Made by a program: the position numbers and the translations under genes. Shown piece by piece: positions 25,479 through 35,100 of a stretch of 64,000 bases of DNA. Under the pieces are notes generated by a model. It searched no databases. It saw only the letters and a program-made list of their open reading frames with translations, and was not told the DNA's origin. Positions within the stretch are counted from its first letter, which is position 1. Each line of letters starts with the position of its first letter. The DNA comes from Xenorhabdus doucetiae (lineage in GTDB: Bacteria; Pseudomonadota; Gammaproteobacteria; Enterobacterales; Enterobacteriaceae): positions 1,054,001-1,118,000 of the forward strand of contig NZ_FO704550.1 of the NCBI RefSeq assembly GCF_000968195.1. The letters run 5' to 3'.

Positions 25479-25939
25479 TATTATAACTCCTGATAAAGAA
25501 TATATTTATTTTTATAAAAAAATAGAATGAGGATGAAATTGTAGAAAGATAAAGTATTACGAAATCATTCGATATAATTATTTTTGTAACACGGGTAATC
25601 TTCTGCGATAAATCAGGATTAAATGAAATAAAACATAATCCGGCGGACTGTAGTCAAAACGACGGTTCAGTTTAAATTCCGAAACGGCTGCCCGTTATAA
25701 GAACCAGATATCAGTGAACCATTATTGGATACAGCGAGTTAATCCGCTGCCCGCTTAAGGTATGCCCATACCCACGTAAAAAAACTATGCCATCACAAGC
25801 CGTCGCGAATGGCTTATAGTCGAAGCGGTTTGGCTTTGCCTATCAACCCGTTTTTTCCTTTTCTGGAAAAACAATTATTCGCTGACTTTTGTCAGGGCTT
25901 TCTTCACGCTATCCCGATGTTTGGTGATACGGGAAAAGC
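25479..25939. other. Intergenic region before the third transfer block
   Basis: 461 bases without a gene. It holds a TTTTTCC/GGAAAAA hairpin around 25852-25871 and a TCCCG/CGGGA pairing just before the next start that would partly cover its GGGAAAAG ribosome site. Otherwise AT-rich near the methyltransferase and mixed near the transfer gene; no repeat or att-like sequence recognised. Confidence 0.45.
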
Positions 25940-26341
25940 ATGATGAGAACGCTCTGTTTATTACTCTTTGCAGGATTGATGGCGTCACACTTTGCCAACG
26001 CAAAAACGGTGGTCTATACCGATAGCCAGAATCTTCCTGCAAATCTCTCCTCTGACAGTGAAGTTGTCTGGCTGGATGCCCCGGAACAACTTCATCAGCA
26101 GCACTTTGGTCAGCTTCCCGCAGACCCCCGACAAGCCGCCGCGCAGGCACAAGCTATTTTGCAATCCTCTCAATGGCAAAAGCAGGAACAACAACTGATC
26201 GGGGCTTACCGTGCCGTGGTGGGTGCCTGGCAATTAGGGGTGCGTACATATCCGGCCGTGGTGTTTGATGACCGCGAAGTGGTGTATGGCACGGCGGATG
26301 TGGCCAAAGCGAGTGCACTCAGGGAGCAAAACCGACCATGA
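25940..26341 (+). CDS. ICE protein, TIGR03757 (PFL_4709) family
   Basis: 133 residues with signal peptide (MMRTLCLLLFAGLMASHFANA|KT). The mature domain is a thioredoxin-like DUF1525 fold: VVYTDSQNLPANL at the start and GVRTYPAVVFDDREVVYGTADVAKA at the end, but without a CxxC motif. Family members resemble F-plasmid TrbC N-termini and act in periplasmic pilus or mating-pair assembly. It opens the third transfer block and overlaps the TraU-like gene by ATGA. Two adjacent ATGs (25940, 25943) are equally possible starts. Confidence 0.86.
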   Translation: MMRTLCLLLFAGLMASHFANAKTVVYTDSQNLPANLSSDSEVVWLDAPEQLHQQHFGQLPADPRQAAAQAQAILQSSQWQKQEQQLIGAYRAVVGAWQLGVRTYPAVVFDDREVVYGTADVAKASALREQNRP

Positions 26342-27306
26342 ATACGCCACGCCTTGCTTTGCCGATTGTCATCACCCTGATAGCCGCGTTCGCGCCGGTT
26401 ACCCAGGCTGCCATCAACACCGCCCAAATCGTGGCCAGCAGTATCTCACCCTCCTGTATTCAGTGGCGGGTCAGTGGCATCTGTTACTGGCTGTTTTGTT
26501 CCTGGCATGGCTGTACGGTAAAAACCTCTGTTAAGGTGACGCATTACCTGCCCGAAGCCGTGGTGTCCACCTATCATGCGCCCGGCGGCAATCCGTGGTC
26601 AGAAATGGCAAGGCTCAGCTCCTTATCCGGTGGTGTGGAAAATGCCGTCACCGGTGCATTATCGCATCTGACGTCGGGAGGGGGTGATCACATGGTGAAA
26701 GTCGCGGGACAACGCCGTACCAGCCTGCGTTTCAAATACGCTGATGCCATCGGCCATCCCGCTACCCAGTTGATTGGCGGGCAAATTCCCGGCTATTCCT
26801 GCCGCAGTGCCGCCACGCCCTTGATACCCTATTTTCTGAGCACCCTGGATACGCTCGCGTGGCGTACCGGCTTGCCGGAATCGTTCTACCCCGAAGCGCT
26901 TATTCCCGGTCAGCGGGAGCTGGGAAGTCAAATGGCCGGCAATATGTGGGGAAATATTTACCCCCGCTCAGGCTTTGTGAATCAGGCCGATGATGACAAA
27001 GCCTCTGCCGTGGTGGCACAACGGGTAGCCGACATTATTACCCGTGCCGGGCAGCCGCATGTTTATCAGGTCCTGAAAGGTCAGCGTACTGACGGTTATT
27101 GGCCGCCTGAACCCGTGAAAGAAAATACCGGCACGAAAAACCATCAATGGCAGCGGTTATCACCGCAGTTAAGTCAATCCTGTACCGTATTTCCTGATGG
27201 GGAACACACGGCTGCCAGCAAGGGCAATCAGGCGTATGCCCTGTGGCAGGCCTACAGTTGTTGTCAGCGCCGGGGACAGCGTTTTCTTGGCAGTACGGCT
27301 ATCTGA
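26338..27306 (+). CDS. TraU-like ICE protein, TIGR03756 (PFL_4710) family
   Basis: 322 residues, signal peptide (cleavage after QAA), then the Cys-rich TraU core: SPSCIQWRVSGICYWLFCSWHGCTVKTSVKVTHYLPE. Further cysteines around GYSCRSA, SQSCTVF and YSCCQRRGQ suggest a disulfide-stabilised periplasmic protein. TraU homologues of plasmid F work in mating-pair stabilisation and DNA transfer. It sits between TIGR03757 and TIGR03755 members, the conserved order. The C-terminus is intact. Confidence 0.88.
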   Translation: MNTPRLALPIVITLIAAFAPVTQAAINTAQIVASSISPSCIQWRVSGICYWLFCSWHGCTVKTSVKVTHYLPEAVVSTYHAPGGNPWSEMARLSSLSGGVENAVTGALSHLTSGGGDHMVKVAGQRRTSLRFKYADAIGHPATQLIGGQIPGYSCRSAATPLIPYFLSTLDTLAWRTGLPESFYPEALIPGQRELGSQMAGNMWGNIYPRSGFVNQADDDKASAVVAQRVADIITRAGQPHVYQVLKGQRTDGYWPPEPVKENTGTKNHQWQRLSPQLSQSCTVFPDGEHTAASKGNQAYALWQAYSCCQRRGQRFLGSTAI

Positions 27307-27319
27307 ATAAGGGTGAATC

Positions 27320-28759
27320 ATGACCAGAATAAGCGTTTTGTTGTTGATACTAAGCGGGCTGGCAACGGCTTCTGTACAAGGCAATACAGTATCCCTTTCA
27401 TTACCGCAGGTAAATCACAGTGCGCTGGGTTATGGGGCGGATGTCAGCGGTGCCGTCTCCGATACGCTGTTTTATACCCTGGGCGGCGGTTCGGTGATCT
27501 CACAACCGGCGACCCGCCGTTCCCCGGCCAAACTGGGCGGACTGGAAATCGGCTGGAGTTCGGATTTTATGTGCGGCAACTTCGACTTAAAAACCACGGT
27601 CGGCAATCAGCTGAACGGCATTACCGAGGGGTTGAAGAACCTGATGAGTGAGGTGATCCAGGGTGCCACCGGCGCGGTAGCCAGTCTGCCTGCGATGGTT
27701 ATCCAGCGTGCCAATCCCGGTCTGTATGACATGCTGACCAATGGGGTCTTGCAGGCCAATGTGGCGTTCGACAAGGCTCAGTTTAATTGTCAGAACATGG
27801 CCAAACGGATGATGGATTTTGCGCAAAACAATAAATGGACGCAGTCTGCCGCGATGCAGGAATACAAGACGCTGGTTAACAGCGGGGATGGTGATGCGGT
27901 GAGGATCAATAATGCCGGCAGCAAAGCCACCGGTACGGGCGGGCATCCGTGGATTGGCGGCAAAAAGCAGGGCGGCAGGGGACAGAATGCTATCCGCCCG
28001 ACCCGCGATTTAGCCGGAGCGGGATTTAATATGATGAACAACCAACCCGTGCTGAGTCAGTCTGCTGTTCGCCCGCAACACTGTGATGGCGGTGCCTGCC
28101 GCAAATTCCAGAATGCGCGCGAAGCGGCCGATGCCGTGGTGAAAGTGCTGGGTGACCGGGCTATCCGCACCTGTGCCAATGCCGAGGAATGCACCAGTGG
28201 CGGAGAAAACCAACAACCGGGTGCCACGGTGGCCGGCACGGGTTTTGCGCCGATGCTGGAAATACATACCCAGGCCAATATTGAGCAACTGGTAAAACTG
28301 GTCAATGGTACGGAAAAACCGACGGCAGCGAATCTGGCCAAACTGAAAACCGGCAGTCTGGCGGTGACCAAAGGGGTGATTCAGGCGTTGCAGCGTGATC
28401 CGGACAGTGCCGCGCTGACAGCACGTTTAGCGGGTGAGCTGGCCATGGCGGAGACCACCGAAACGGCGTTACTGATGCGGCGGATGCTTATCACCGGGAT
28501 GTCAGAACCGAATGCCGCTGCTCAGCCGGAAGCGCTGAGTGAGGGCGAGCGGCGGGTTGCGGCGCTGGACCGGGAAATCACCGCGCTGAAAAATGAAATG
28601 CAACTGAAACAGGAACTGGCCCGCAATTCTATTCTGACCATTATCGAACGGGAAAATGTTCGCATTCAGGCTCATCCACAAAAACAGGTGCCAGACAGTA
28701 GCGATACGCGTTTTTACCGGCTGGAAATGCCCGGCAATAACAGTCGGTCAGGTCGGTGA
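27320..28759 (+). CDS. TraH-like ICE protein, TIGR03755 (PFL_4711) family
   Basis: 479 residues with signal peptide (ending SVQG) and GGGTGA ribosome site. The conserved block YTLGGGSVISQPATRRS and the WSSDFMCGNFDLKTTVGNQLNGITEGLKN region match this ICE family, which is analogous to F TraH in mating-pair formation. A disordered Gly/Gln-rich middle is followed by a coiled-coil C-terminus (REITALKNEMQLKQEL). It is predicted periplasmic. The last base of its stop is the first base of the next ATG, so translation is coupled. Confidence 0.86.
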   Translation: MTRISVLLLILSGLATASVQGNTVSLSLPQVNHSALGYGADVSGAVSDTLFYTLGGGSVISQPATRRSPAKLGGLEIGWSSDFMCGNFDLKTTVGNQLNGITEGLKNLMSEVIQGATGAVASLPAMVIQRANPGLYDMLTNGVLQANVAFDKAQFNCQNMAKRMMDFAQNNKWTQSAAMQEYKTLVNSGDGDAVRINNAGSKATGTGGHPWIGGKKQGGRGQNAIRPTRDLAGAGFNMMNNQPVLSQSAVRPQHCDGGACRKFQNAREAADAVVKVLGDRAIRTCANAEECTSGGENQQPGATVAGTGFAPMLEIHTQANIEQLVKLVNGTEKPTAANLAKLKTGSLAVTKGVIQALQRDPDSAALTARLAGELAMAETTETALLMRRMLITGMSEPNAAAQPEALSEGERRVAALDREITALKNEMQLKQELARNSILTIIERENVRIQAHPQKQVPDSSDTRFYRLEMPGNNSRSGR

Positions 28760-29097
28760 TGGCAGAAATAACAAAAGCGCAGGTGATTCGGTTAGTGAAA
28801 AAAGGGTTCATGACAGCCCTGATTATCACTGCGGTCACCATTATCACGTTGGTGATGGGCGGGTCAGGACTTAACCATGCCGAAAAATTCACGGACCTTT
28901 ATCATTGGATTGCAAAAACAAAACCGTTCTGGCTGGTCTGGCGGCTGGGCCTGTATCTGGTGCTGGGCTGGGGCGGCTGGAAAATCTGGCAGGTTACCAA
29001 AACCAAGCCGGAATACCGTGCGGTGTTGCTGCGTATGATGGCGGTCAGCCTGCTGTTTATCCTGCTGTGTGAATATGCCCTGTCAGGCTATTATTGA
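28759..29097 (+). CDS. Small ICE membrane protein between TraH-like and TraG-like genes
   Basis: 112 residues, three membrane segments (around 20-38, 57-74 and 92-108). The ATG at 28759 overlaps the previous stop. A small multi-TM protein regularly precedes the TraG-like gene in these ICEs; I recognise the position more than the sequence. Likely an inner-membrane assistant of the TraG-like protein, encoded 9 bases downstream. Confidence 0.75.
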   Translation: MAEITKAQVIRLVKKGFMTALIITAVTIITLVMGGSGLNHAEKFTDLYHWIAKTKPFWLVWRLGLYLVLGWGGWKIWQVTKTKPEYRAVLLRMMAVSLLFILLCEYALSGYY

Positions 29098-29106
29098 GGG
29101 AACGCC

Positions 29107-30621
29107 ATGACCACAAACAGTTATCTGGAATATTTTCTGACTTTACTCGGTTGGATCGTCAACAATGGCCTGTGGCAGATCCTGATTGCCACGGGGTTGT
29201 TTACGCTCCCTTTGGTGATAAAGGTGATAGCTGTCTGGCTGAAAGTCAGGGAAGGCGGTGAAGAGGAGGGCAATGGCGGATTACAGTCGCTGGCCCGTAT
29301 TGAAAACACCCTGTACAGCGCCTTTTTCGTCATGATGATCTGCTGTGTGCCGCTGGTAAATGTCAGCCTCAGCAGCCTCCAGTATGACCAGTCGCGAGCC
29401 AAAAGTTGTGGCACCTGGACACCGAAAGCACCGAGCGACAGTGGCTATGCGCTGGTGATATCCAGCCTCAATCATCAGACCGCTGCCGTGCCGCTCTGGT
29501 GGGCAGTGGTGCACCGCTTGTCAAAAGGCCTGACGCAAGCGGCGGTTGCCACCATTCCCTGCCGACCCGATTTGCGGCAACTGCGCTTTGACGTGCAGCA
29601 CACCCGTATTGCCAACGCCGCACTGGCGGCGGAATTGCAGGATTTTACCAATGATTGTTATGCCTTAGCGCTCTATCAATGGAAACAGAAAGATCAGGGA
29701 CAAACCACAGATCCGGCTGTGCTGAATGATATCGACTGGCTGGGCAGCCGCACGTTTTTAACCGGTGACTACAACACCCTGCAATCACGAACGCCCAGAA
29801 CCCAGTTTCCGTGGGTTGATAGTCGCGATAGTGGCCGACCCAATACCAGGCAGGGCGGTTATCCGACCTGCAAAGCGTGGTGGTCAGCCTCTAAAACCGG
29901 GCTGGAAGCCAGAGTGCTGGCACAGGCCGATCCCGGATTATGGCTGCGTTTATCAGCGGCCCTGAAAATGATGGGAAAAGACAGCCGTGAATATAAAGAA
30001 GCGGTGATCCGCCGTCTGGTCAGCCCGGTTAATCTGGCGGTGTCGCAGGACGGCTACGTGTATGGCGGCTATGGCGGCAATGCGGATTTTACCCTCTGGG
30101 ACCGGTCCAACCGGGTCGGTGCAAGTGCGGGCGCGATGTTGGGCGGATTGATTGCCTATCCGATGTTTGATGCCGTGCGCCAGGCACTGCCAATGATGCA
30201 GGCGGTGATCCTGATGGCGTTGTATATCCTGCTACCGTTGATTTTGTTATTTGCCGCGTATGAATTCAAGACCGTTTTTACGTTGACGTTTGTGATTTTT
30301 GCGCTGAACTTTCTCACCTTCTGGTGGGAAACCGCCCGCTGGCTGGACAGTTTTCTATTGGAAGCCCTGTATGCTTCAGAAACCCACAGCCTGTTTAATC
30401 TGGCCGGATTGCAGAATACCTCCGATGACTTAATTATGGGGCTGGTAATGGGCACGCTGTTTATTGTCCTGCCGATGGTCTGGCTGGGGGCACTGGCGTG
30501 GGCCGGGGTGCGAATGGGGGATATGGCCGGTATGATGAGCCAGGGCGTGGGACAGGTCAGGCAGTCTGCCGGGATGTTCGGGCAAATGGTGATGCAGAAA
30601 ATGATGTCAAAGGGAAAATAG
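29107..30621 (+). CDS. TraG N-terminal-domain conjugal transfer protein (PFL_4713-like)
   Basis: 504 residues. Membrane segments lie near residues 20-42, 70-90 and in the C-terminal half (about 345-400 and 445-475), with a large Cys-containing periplasmic loop between. The sequence fits the TraG_N domain, which in plasmid F functions in pilus assembly and mating-pair stabilisation. The C-terminal QGVGQVRQSAGMFGQMV tail is amphipathic. A decayed second copy of its 3' end occurs at 39550-39742, beyond the T6SS cassette. It closes the third transfer block before a terminator. Confidence 0.87.
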   Translation: MTTNSYLEYFLTLLGWIVNNGLWQILIATGLFTLPLVIKVIAVWLKVREGGEEEGNGGLQSLARIENTLYSAFFVMMICCVPLVNVSLSSLQYDQSRAKSCGTWTPKAPSDSGYALVISSLNHQTAAVPLWWAVVHRLSKGLTQAAVATIPCRPDLRQLRFDVQHTRIANAALAAELQDFTNDCYALALYQWKQKDQGQTTDPAVLNDIDWLGSRTFLTGDYNTLQSRTPRTQFPWVDSRDSGRPNTRQGGYPTCKAWWSASKTGLEARVLAQADPGLWLRLSAALKMMGKDSREYKEAVIRRLVSPVNLAVSQDGYVYGGYGGNADFTLWDRSNRVGASAGAMLGGLIAYPMFDAVRQALPMMQAVILMALYILLPLILLFAAYEFKTVFTLTFVIFALNFLTFWWETARWLDSFLLEALYASETHSLFNLAGLQNTSDDLIMGLVMGTLFIVLPMVWLGALAWAGVRMGDMAGMMSQGVGQVRQSAGMFGQMVMQKMMSKGK

Positions 30622-30654
30622 TAAATATTGGACCGATTTTTCAATAAAAACAGG

Positions 30655-30692
30655 TTAAGCCGGAAGATCAATATTCTTTCGGCTTTTTTGAT
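30655..30692. terminator. Terminator after the TraG-like gene
   Basis: GCCGGAAG pairs with CTTTCGGC (one G-U) and is followed by TTTTTTGATAG; A-rich sequence upstream makes it usable from the minus strand as well. It separates the plus-strand transfer block from the minus-strand cassette. Confidence 0.7.
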
Positions 30693-30697
30693 AGTTA

Positions 30698-31009
30698 TCA
30701 CATGATGTTGTCTTCGTGAATATGTATCATGTTCATGAAGACTTCACATAAACTAACATTTTTAGGCACAAAAGTGCTGATATTGTATTTTTTTGATCTA
30801 AAGAGAAATGGGAAAAGATCCCGCCCGTTCTCAAGTTTTCTTGTTTTATCGAGTAATTCAAAGTGACTATGAATTTCCGATACAACTTTTTTATGTATTT
30901 CATTTTCAATGATATTCATTCCTTCAAATGAACCTTTAGAGTACCATTCACGAAGATAGAGAATATCCTCTGATTCTTCTTCATACATTGGCGATCTCAA
31001 TAATGCCAT
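30698..31009 (-). CDS. Unknown small protein downstream of rhs cassette
   Basis: 103 residues, AAGGAA ribosome site, AT-rich. The product is acidic at the N-terminus (EEESEDILYLREWY) with a hydrophobic C-terminal half (YNISTFVPKNVSLCEVFMNMIHI). No signal peptide or recognised domain. It is the last gene of the minus-strand cassette, where orphan immunity genes often accumulate; that role is inferred from position only. Confidence 0.55.
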   Translation of the reverse strand: MALLRSPMYEEESEDILYLREWYSKGSFEGMNIIENEIHKKVVSEIHSHFELLDKTRKLENGRDLFPFLFRSKKYNISTFVPKNVSLCEVFMNMIHIHEDNIM

Positions 31010-31048
31010 AATTTCCTTGGTGCGGTCTTCCTTTATATTGGTGAAGAA

Positions 31049-31483
31049 CTAATTAATGCACTGATGCAGTTGAGGTGTGCATTTTCCTCCTTGTATTTTA
31101 GGCGGTTTTATCTCTTCAAAAGTGGTCTGTTCTTCTGCCATCTTTACCATGTCAGTTATGATTTTTTTAAATTCTTTCGGGCATTGGGTTTGTTTAACTT
31201 CAGTATGAACACAGCAACCATAATGACGGGAATTGTGATCGTAATTATATTTTCTGATAATCAGAATATATATTCCGGGCTGAGGATCACACCCGCTGAT
31301 TTCAGTGGATTCATAGGAAAATTTGAAATAAATACCGTTTTTTTTGTTATAACCGATAAGATTTTCAGCAATCGTAAAATCATCGACAGTACATCCATTA
31401 TCGCAATAAAAGGGTCTCTCTCCTTTGATTAGAAGAAACCAACCTCTTGGAAAGGTTATTGTGTCTTGTGGTTGTTTTATCAT
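31049..31483 (-). CDS. Unknown cysteine-containing small protein downstream of rhs cassette
   Basis: 144 residues with an AAAGGGAAA site. Six or more cysteines (CDNGC, CDPQPG, GCC, CPKEF, GKCTP, HQC) and aromatic-rich beta-like segments (GIYFKFSYESTEISG, YILIIRKYNY) are seen. No signal peptide. Family not recognised. It lies between the putative Rhs immunity gene and another unknown ORF in AT-rich DNA, as expected for exchanged toxin or immunity modules. Confidence 0.55.
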   Translation of the reverse strand: MIKQPQDTITFPRGWFLLIKGERPFYCDNGCTVDDFTIAENLIGYNKKNGIYFKFSYESTEISGCDPQPGIYILIIRKYNYDHNSRHYGCCVHTEVKQTQCPKEFKKIITDMVKMAEEQTTFEEIKPPKIQGGKCTPQLHQCIN

Positions 31484-31524
31484 ATATTATTTCCCTTTAT
31501 TGTATTAACCCAGCGCTGATGCTT

Positions 31525-31563
31525 GAAAAAACCAGAAGATCACAAGGATCTTTCCGGTTTTTT
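31525..31563. terminator. Terminator below the putative Rhs immunity gene
   Basis: A-rich arm AAAAAACC...AGATC pairs with GATCT...GGTTTTTT around an ACAAG loop, giving T runs on either strand; it lies 22 bases after the stop of the minus-strand gene at 31585. Confidence 0.6.
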
Positions 31564-31584
31564 CATGATGATATGTTTTCTATA

Positions 31585-32133
31585 TCAACTGGTTTTTAAT
31601 ACCATTGGATTAAAAACGACAATTTTTTTATCCTTAGTAACACCACATGGCATAAAACCTTTTTTAAATATGGAGAATATCTCTTCTAACTTAGAATTCT
31701 CATTAAAAGAAAATAAATATCGATAAATACTAACCATATTTAGCATGTGGTGACATTCATCACTAACGTCTTCTAAAAATGAGTCATATTCTACATTATC
31801 AGCTAATCCTTGCTTTTTTCTCATAAGATATAACTTTCTTTTCCTAATGTTTTCCTTTACATAGTCCTCAGTTGATACTTTTGTTCTGCCAAGAATATCT
31901 TTATCTGCTTTTTTATAATCTTCATGAAGATAAAATTCAGATATAAGATCGGAAAAAAAATCACTCCAAATTGTATATTGACTAGGAACATCCTGATCAA
32001 AAAGAAGTTTTATAGCATCTTCTTTACCTTCTATAATTTCATACCCTTCTAATTTATCAGAAGAGCCAGAAAGAAAATCAGAGCTTTTGAAAAATATCAT
32101 TGGCTCCATATAAAAATCTATTGTTTCATTCAT
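31585..32133 (-). CDS. Putative immunity protein for the Rhs toxin
   Basis: 182 residues; the ATG at 32133 follows GGGTG and lies five bases after the rhs stop (a GTG at 32142 would overlap rhs). The product is acidic and AT-rich coded, with no signal peptide, as expected for a cytoplasmic immunity protein blocking a nuclease. I do not recognise its family; features include DFLSGSSDKLEGYEIIEGKEDA and a C-terminal FMPCGVTKDKKIVVFNPMVLKTS. The call rests on the invariant toxin-immunity gene order of rhs loci. Confidence 0.7.
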   Translation of the reverse strand: MNETIDFYMEPMIFFKSSDFLSGSSDKLEGYEIIEGKEDAIKLLFDQDVPSQYTIWSDFFSDLISEFYLHEDYKKADKDILGRTKVSTEDYVKENIRKRKLYLMRKKQGLADNVEYDSFLEDVSDECHHMLNMVSIYRYLFSFNENSKLEEIFSIFKKGFMPCGVTKDKKIVVFNPMVLKTS

Positions 32134-32138
32134 TGATA

Positions 32139-35100
32139 TCACCCTAATATTCTACTCCAACGATCAAACACTCTTTGTCTTCCTATTTGGTTAACATCTT
32201 TACCAAATATTTTCGTGTTATACATATCCTTAGATCTAATTATATTCCCATCCGTCATGCCTTTTTTGGCTATATCTTGTATGTTAGCTACTTGCTTCGA
32301 TATAGCCTCTTTGGATTGCTGAAGGTCTATTCTATCTAAAGCGTTCCTTACTGCATCTGTATATCCATGATGGTTGCCTTGGTGCCTTGCCATTGCACTG
32401 ACTCCATTATCAGCTTTTCTCAAAAATATGCCGTTGGCAGCAACATCAATATCATAATTGATTTTTTTCAACGCAGGATGATTTGCCAATTCTTTTGGTA
32501 TAACATGATGAGCCTGATAGCCACTCCATTTAGTGGAACGCGACAAGCCCATATCTTCCATCATGTTTTTACCTAACTTGGTCGAACACCCTACCAATCC
32601 GAATGGATCGATCCAACCAGTGGGATTATGAACATAACTATAGGGATTAGTTCCTCCCAGCAACCCTAAGGGATCGGGCGTCAGGTACATCCCCGCCTCT
32701 GGCGAGAAATATCTGTACCGATTATAGACTAAACCACTCTCCTCATCGAGCCACTGGCCGGCAAATTTTTGTTCCGGATCAAACTGGGCATTTTCGTTCC
32801 CTGTTTTCAGCCGCAGCCCGTACAGGCTCTGTGGTGGCTGACGCCAGACGCGGTGTCCTTGTGGATCAAACAACGCCAGCGGCTCCCCCGTTGGTGCACA
32901 AACAGCATAGTGTGTCTGCACGTCCCCCGCAATCAGTTCAGGGCGGTTTTCCGGGTTGGGTGTGAAGAACTGGATTTGCTGCGCCAGCAACTGCCAGCCG
33001 TCAAACACCAGATGGCGGGTGCTGTACAGACGGTCGTGGCGGTACTCGCGGATTTCCGCCGGCTGGTCGCCGTCCCACAGATAAGTAGTGCGGCTGCCTG
33101 CCTGTTCACACACTTTCTCCGTGCGCCGCCCAAAGGCATCGTAGCGGTAGACCCAGTGCTGGCCACCGGGTGTTAGCACCCCGACCAGCTGGTTCTGGCT
33201 GTTCCAGCGGAACTTCGTGAGCTGAGGCCGGTGACCCTCCTGCCACCGCTGCATGGCGGTCATCCGCCCCGCTTCGTCGTATTCGAACAGGTGCGGGCCG
33301 GCCTGTCTCAGGCGATGCCCTTTCTGGTACAGCCGTTCCCCGTCTATCTCATTGAGGCCGTCAAAACGGCGGGCAGGGTAACCGGCAGGGTCGTACTGGT
33401 AATGCTCCCGCAAGCGGTCCCGGTCACTGACTGAGGTCACCTGACCGTTGCCGTTGACCACATAACGCAGCCACTGCCGTTCATCATTCGCGGCCACCAG
33501 ATTGAGGGCGGCGTCGTAGTGATATTCCCGGTCCAGGCCTGCGAGTGTCGGCTGCGGGATATCGGCCACGTCACTGGCAGCAAAGAATTCCGGGCTGGTG
33601 TTGCGGCCCGCGCGCTGCCAGCTCAGTTGCCCCATCAGGGTATGTTCCTGACGCAGGATAAATCCCTTGTCCGACTGACGGTAGCATTCGTGCCCGTCTT
33701 CATCCCGTTCAAGCGTGAGCCGGTGCCCGCCGTGGATGTTAAGCAGTTTGAGTTCACCCACCGGGTTGGCTTGGGTGCCTGCCTGCCAGCAACGGCCATC
33801 CGGGGTGTGGAGGGTTCTTTCTGCCGTCACATTATCCGGATAATCACGCGTGATTTCGCCGTGGGGCTGAACCTCTTTAATCAGGCGGTCTTTGTCGTCA
33901 TATTCAAACGTCAGCGGTTCACTGTCTGGTGCCACGACTTCCAGCAAACGGCCGAGAATATCGTAACGGTAGGTTGTCGTGCCTTCCGGCGAGTGCATCG
34001 CCGTCATCCGGCCGGCCGCATCGTATTCGTAACGGGTGACCTGATTCAGCGCGTCGCGTTTTTCAATGCAGTTGCCGTTGCCGTCATACGCATAATGCCA
34101 CTGTGTACCGGCATAATCGGTTTCCGTCACCACCCGCCCGTCCGCATCGAGGGTATAACGGTAACTTTCCCCCTGCGGGTTTGTGACTTCAAGCAGTTGC
34201 AGGCTGTCAGGGTCATAGCGGTACTGCCAGCGGTGGCCTTCCCCATCCACCCGCGCGACCGGCAGGTCAAACGGCCCGTATTCGATATGCCATGTCACCC
34301 CGCGCGCGTCTGTCCACTCCGTCAGGTTGCCGTGGCGGTCATGGCGGAAGCGCTCCAGACTGTTATTGGGACGGTCACTTAACGCGACCCGATGATGACG
34401 GTCATACTCCCACACCCATAAGGCGCCGCCGCCCGATGCCAGCCGCTGCAACCGGTCATGGCTGTCGTAACCCAGTCGCAGGCTGCGGTTCTCTTCATCA
34501 AACAGTTTCGTCAGCCGCTGATGGTCATCATATTCCCAGCGCCGCTGGTTGCCTTCCCCGTCTTCGGCCTTCGTCACCAGCCCGAACGCATTGCGGGTCA
34601 GGGTAGTTTTGCTGCCGTCCGGGGCGATAAAGTCCTCGGCATTGCCCTTATCATCATATTGCTGCCACCAGACCCGCCCCAGCGGGTCGGTCATGCTGAC
34701 CAGCTGGTCGTCATCATCGTAGTGATACTGCCACACGGCACCGCCGGCCTCGGTCAAAGCCGTGACTAATCCCGTATCCGCCAGATAATCCAGCTGCAAG
34801 ACCTGCCCTTGCGGTAAAATCTGCTGCCGCAGGTTGCCCCATTCATCGTATTCATAACGGGTGATATGACCGCACGGGGTTTCGACCCGGGTGACCTGCT
34901 GCTGGTCATTGTAATGCCAGGTCGTGGTATGGCCCTGCGGCGTGGTTGAGCGGGTGATGCCGGGTTCATAGGCCAGCCGGACGGGGTAATACCCCCCACT
35001 GCCGACGCTTTCAATGCAGCGCCCCCGGGCATCATACCCATAATCCACGGCAGTCTGGTCACCGTCTGACCAGCGGCTAATCAGTCCCTGTTCATTGTAT

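Noticed and set aside
25740..25860. Possible attachment-site-like sequence in the gap before the third transfer block
   Set aside because: No second copy could be found in the window and no tRNA gene end is recognisable.
30156..30701. 181-residue minus-strand ORF at the traG end, similar to one at 39424-39735
   Set aside because: The similarity comes from the duplicated traG 3' end read on the opposite strand; neither is a gene, although the comparison helped reveal the relic.
33519..34382. 287-residue plus-strand ORF inside rhs, and other long antisense ORFs at 32769-36642
   Set aside because: They are mirror frames of the repetitive GC-rich rhs coding sequence; no ribosome sites and no domain-like sequence.
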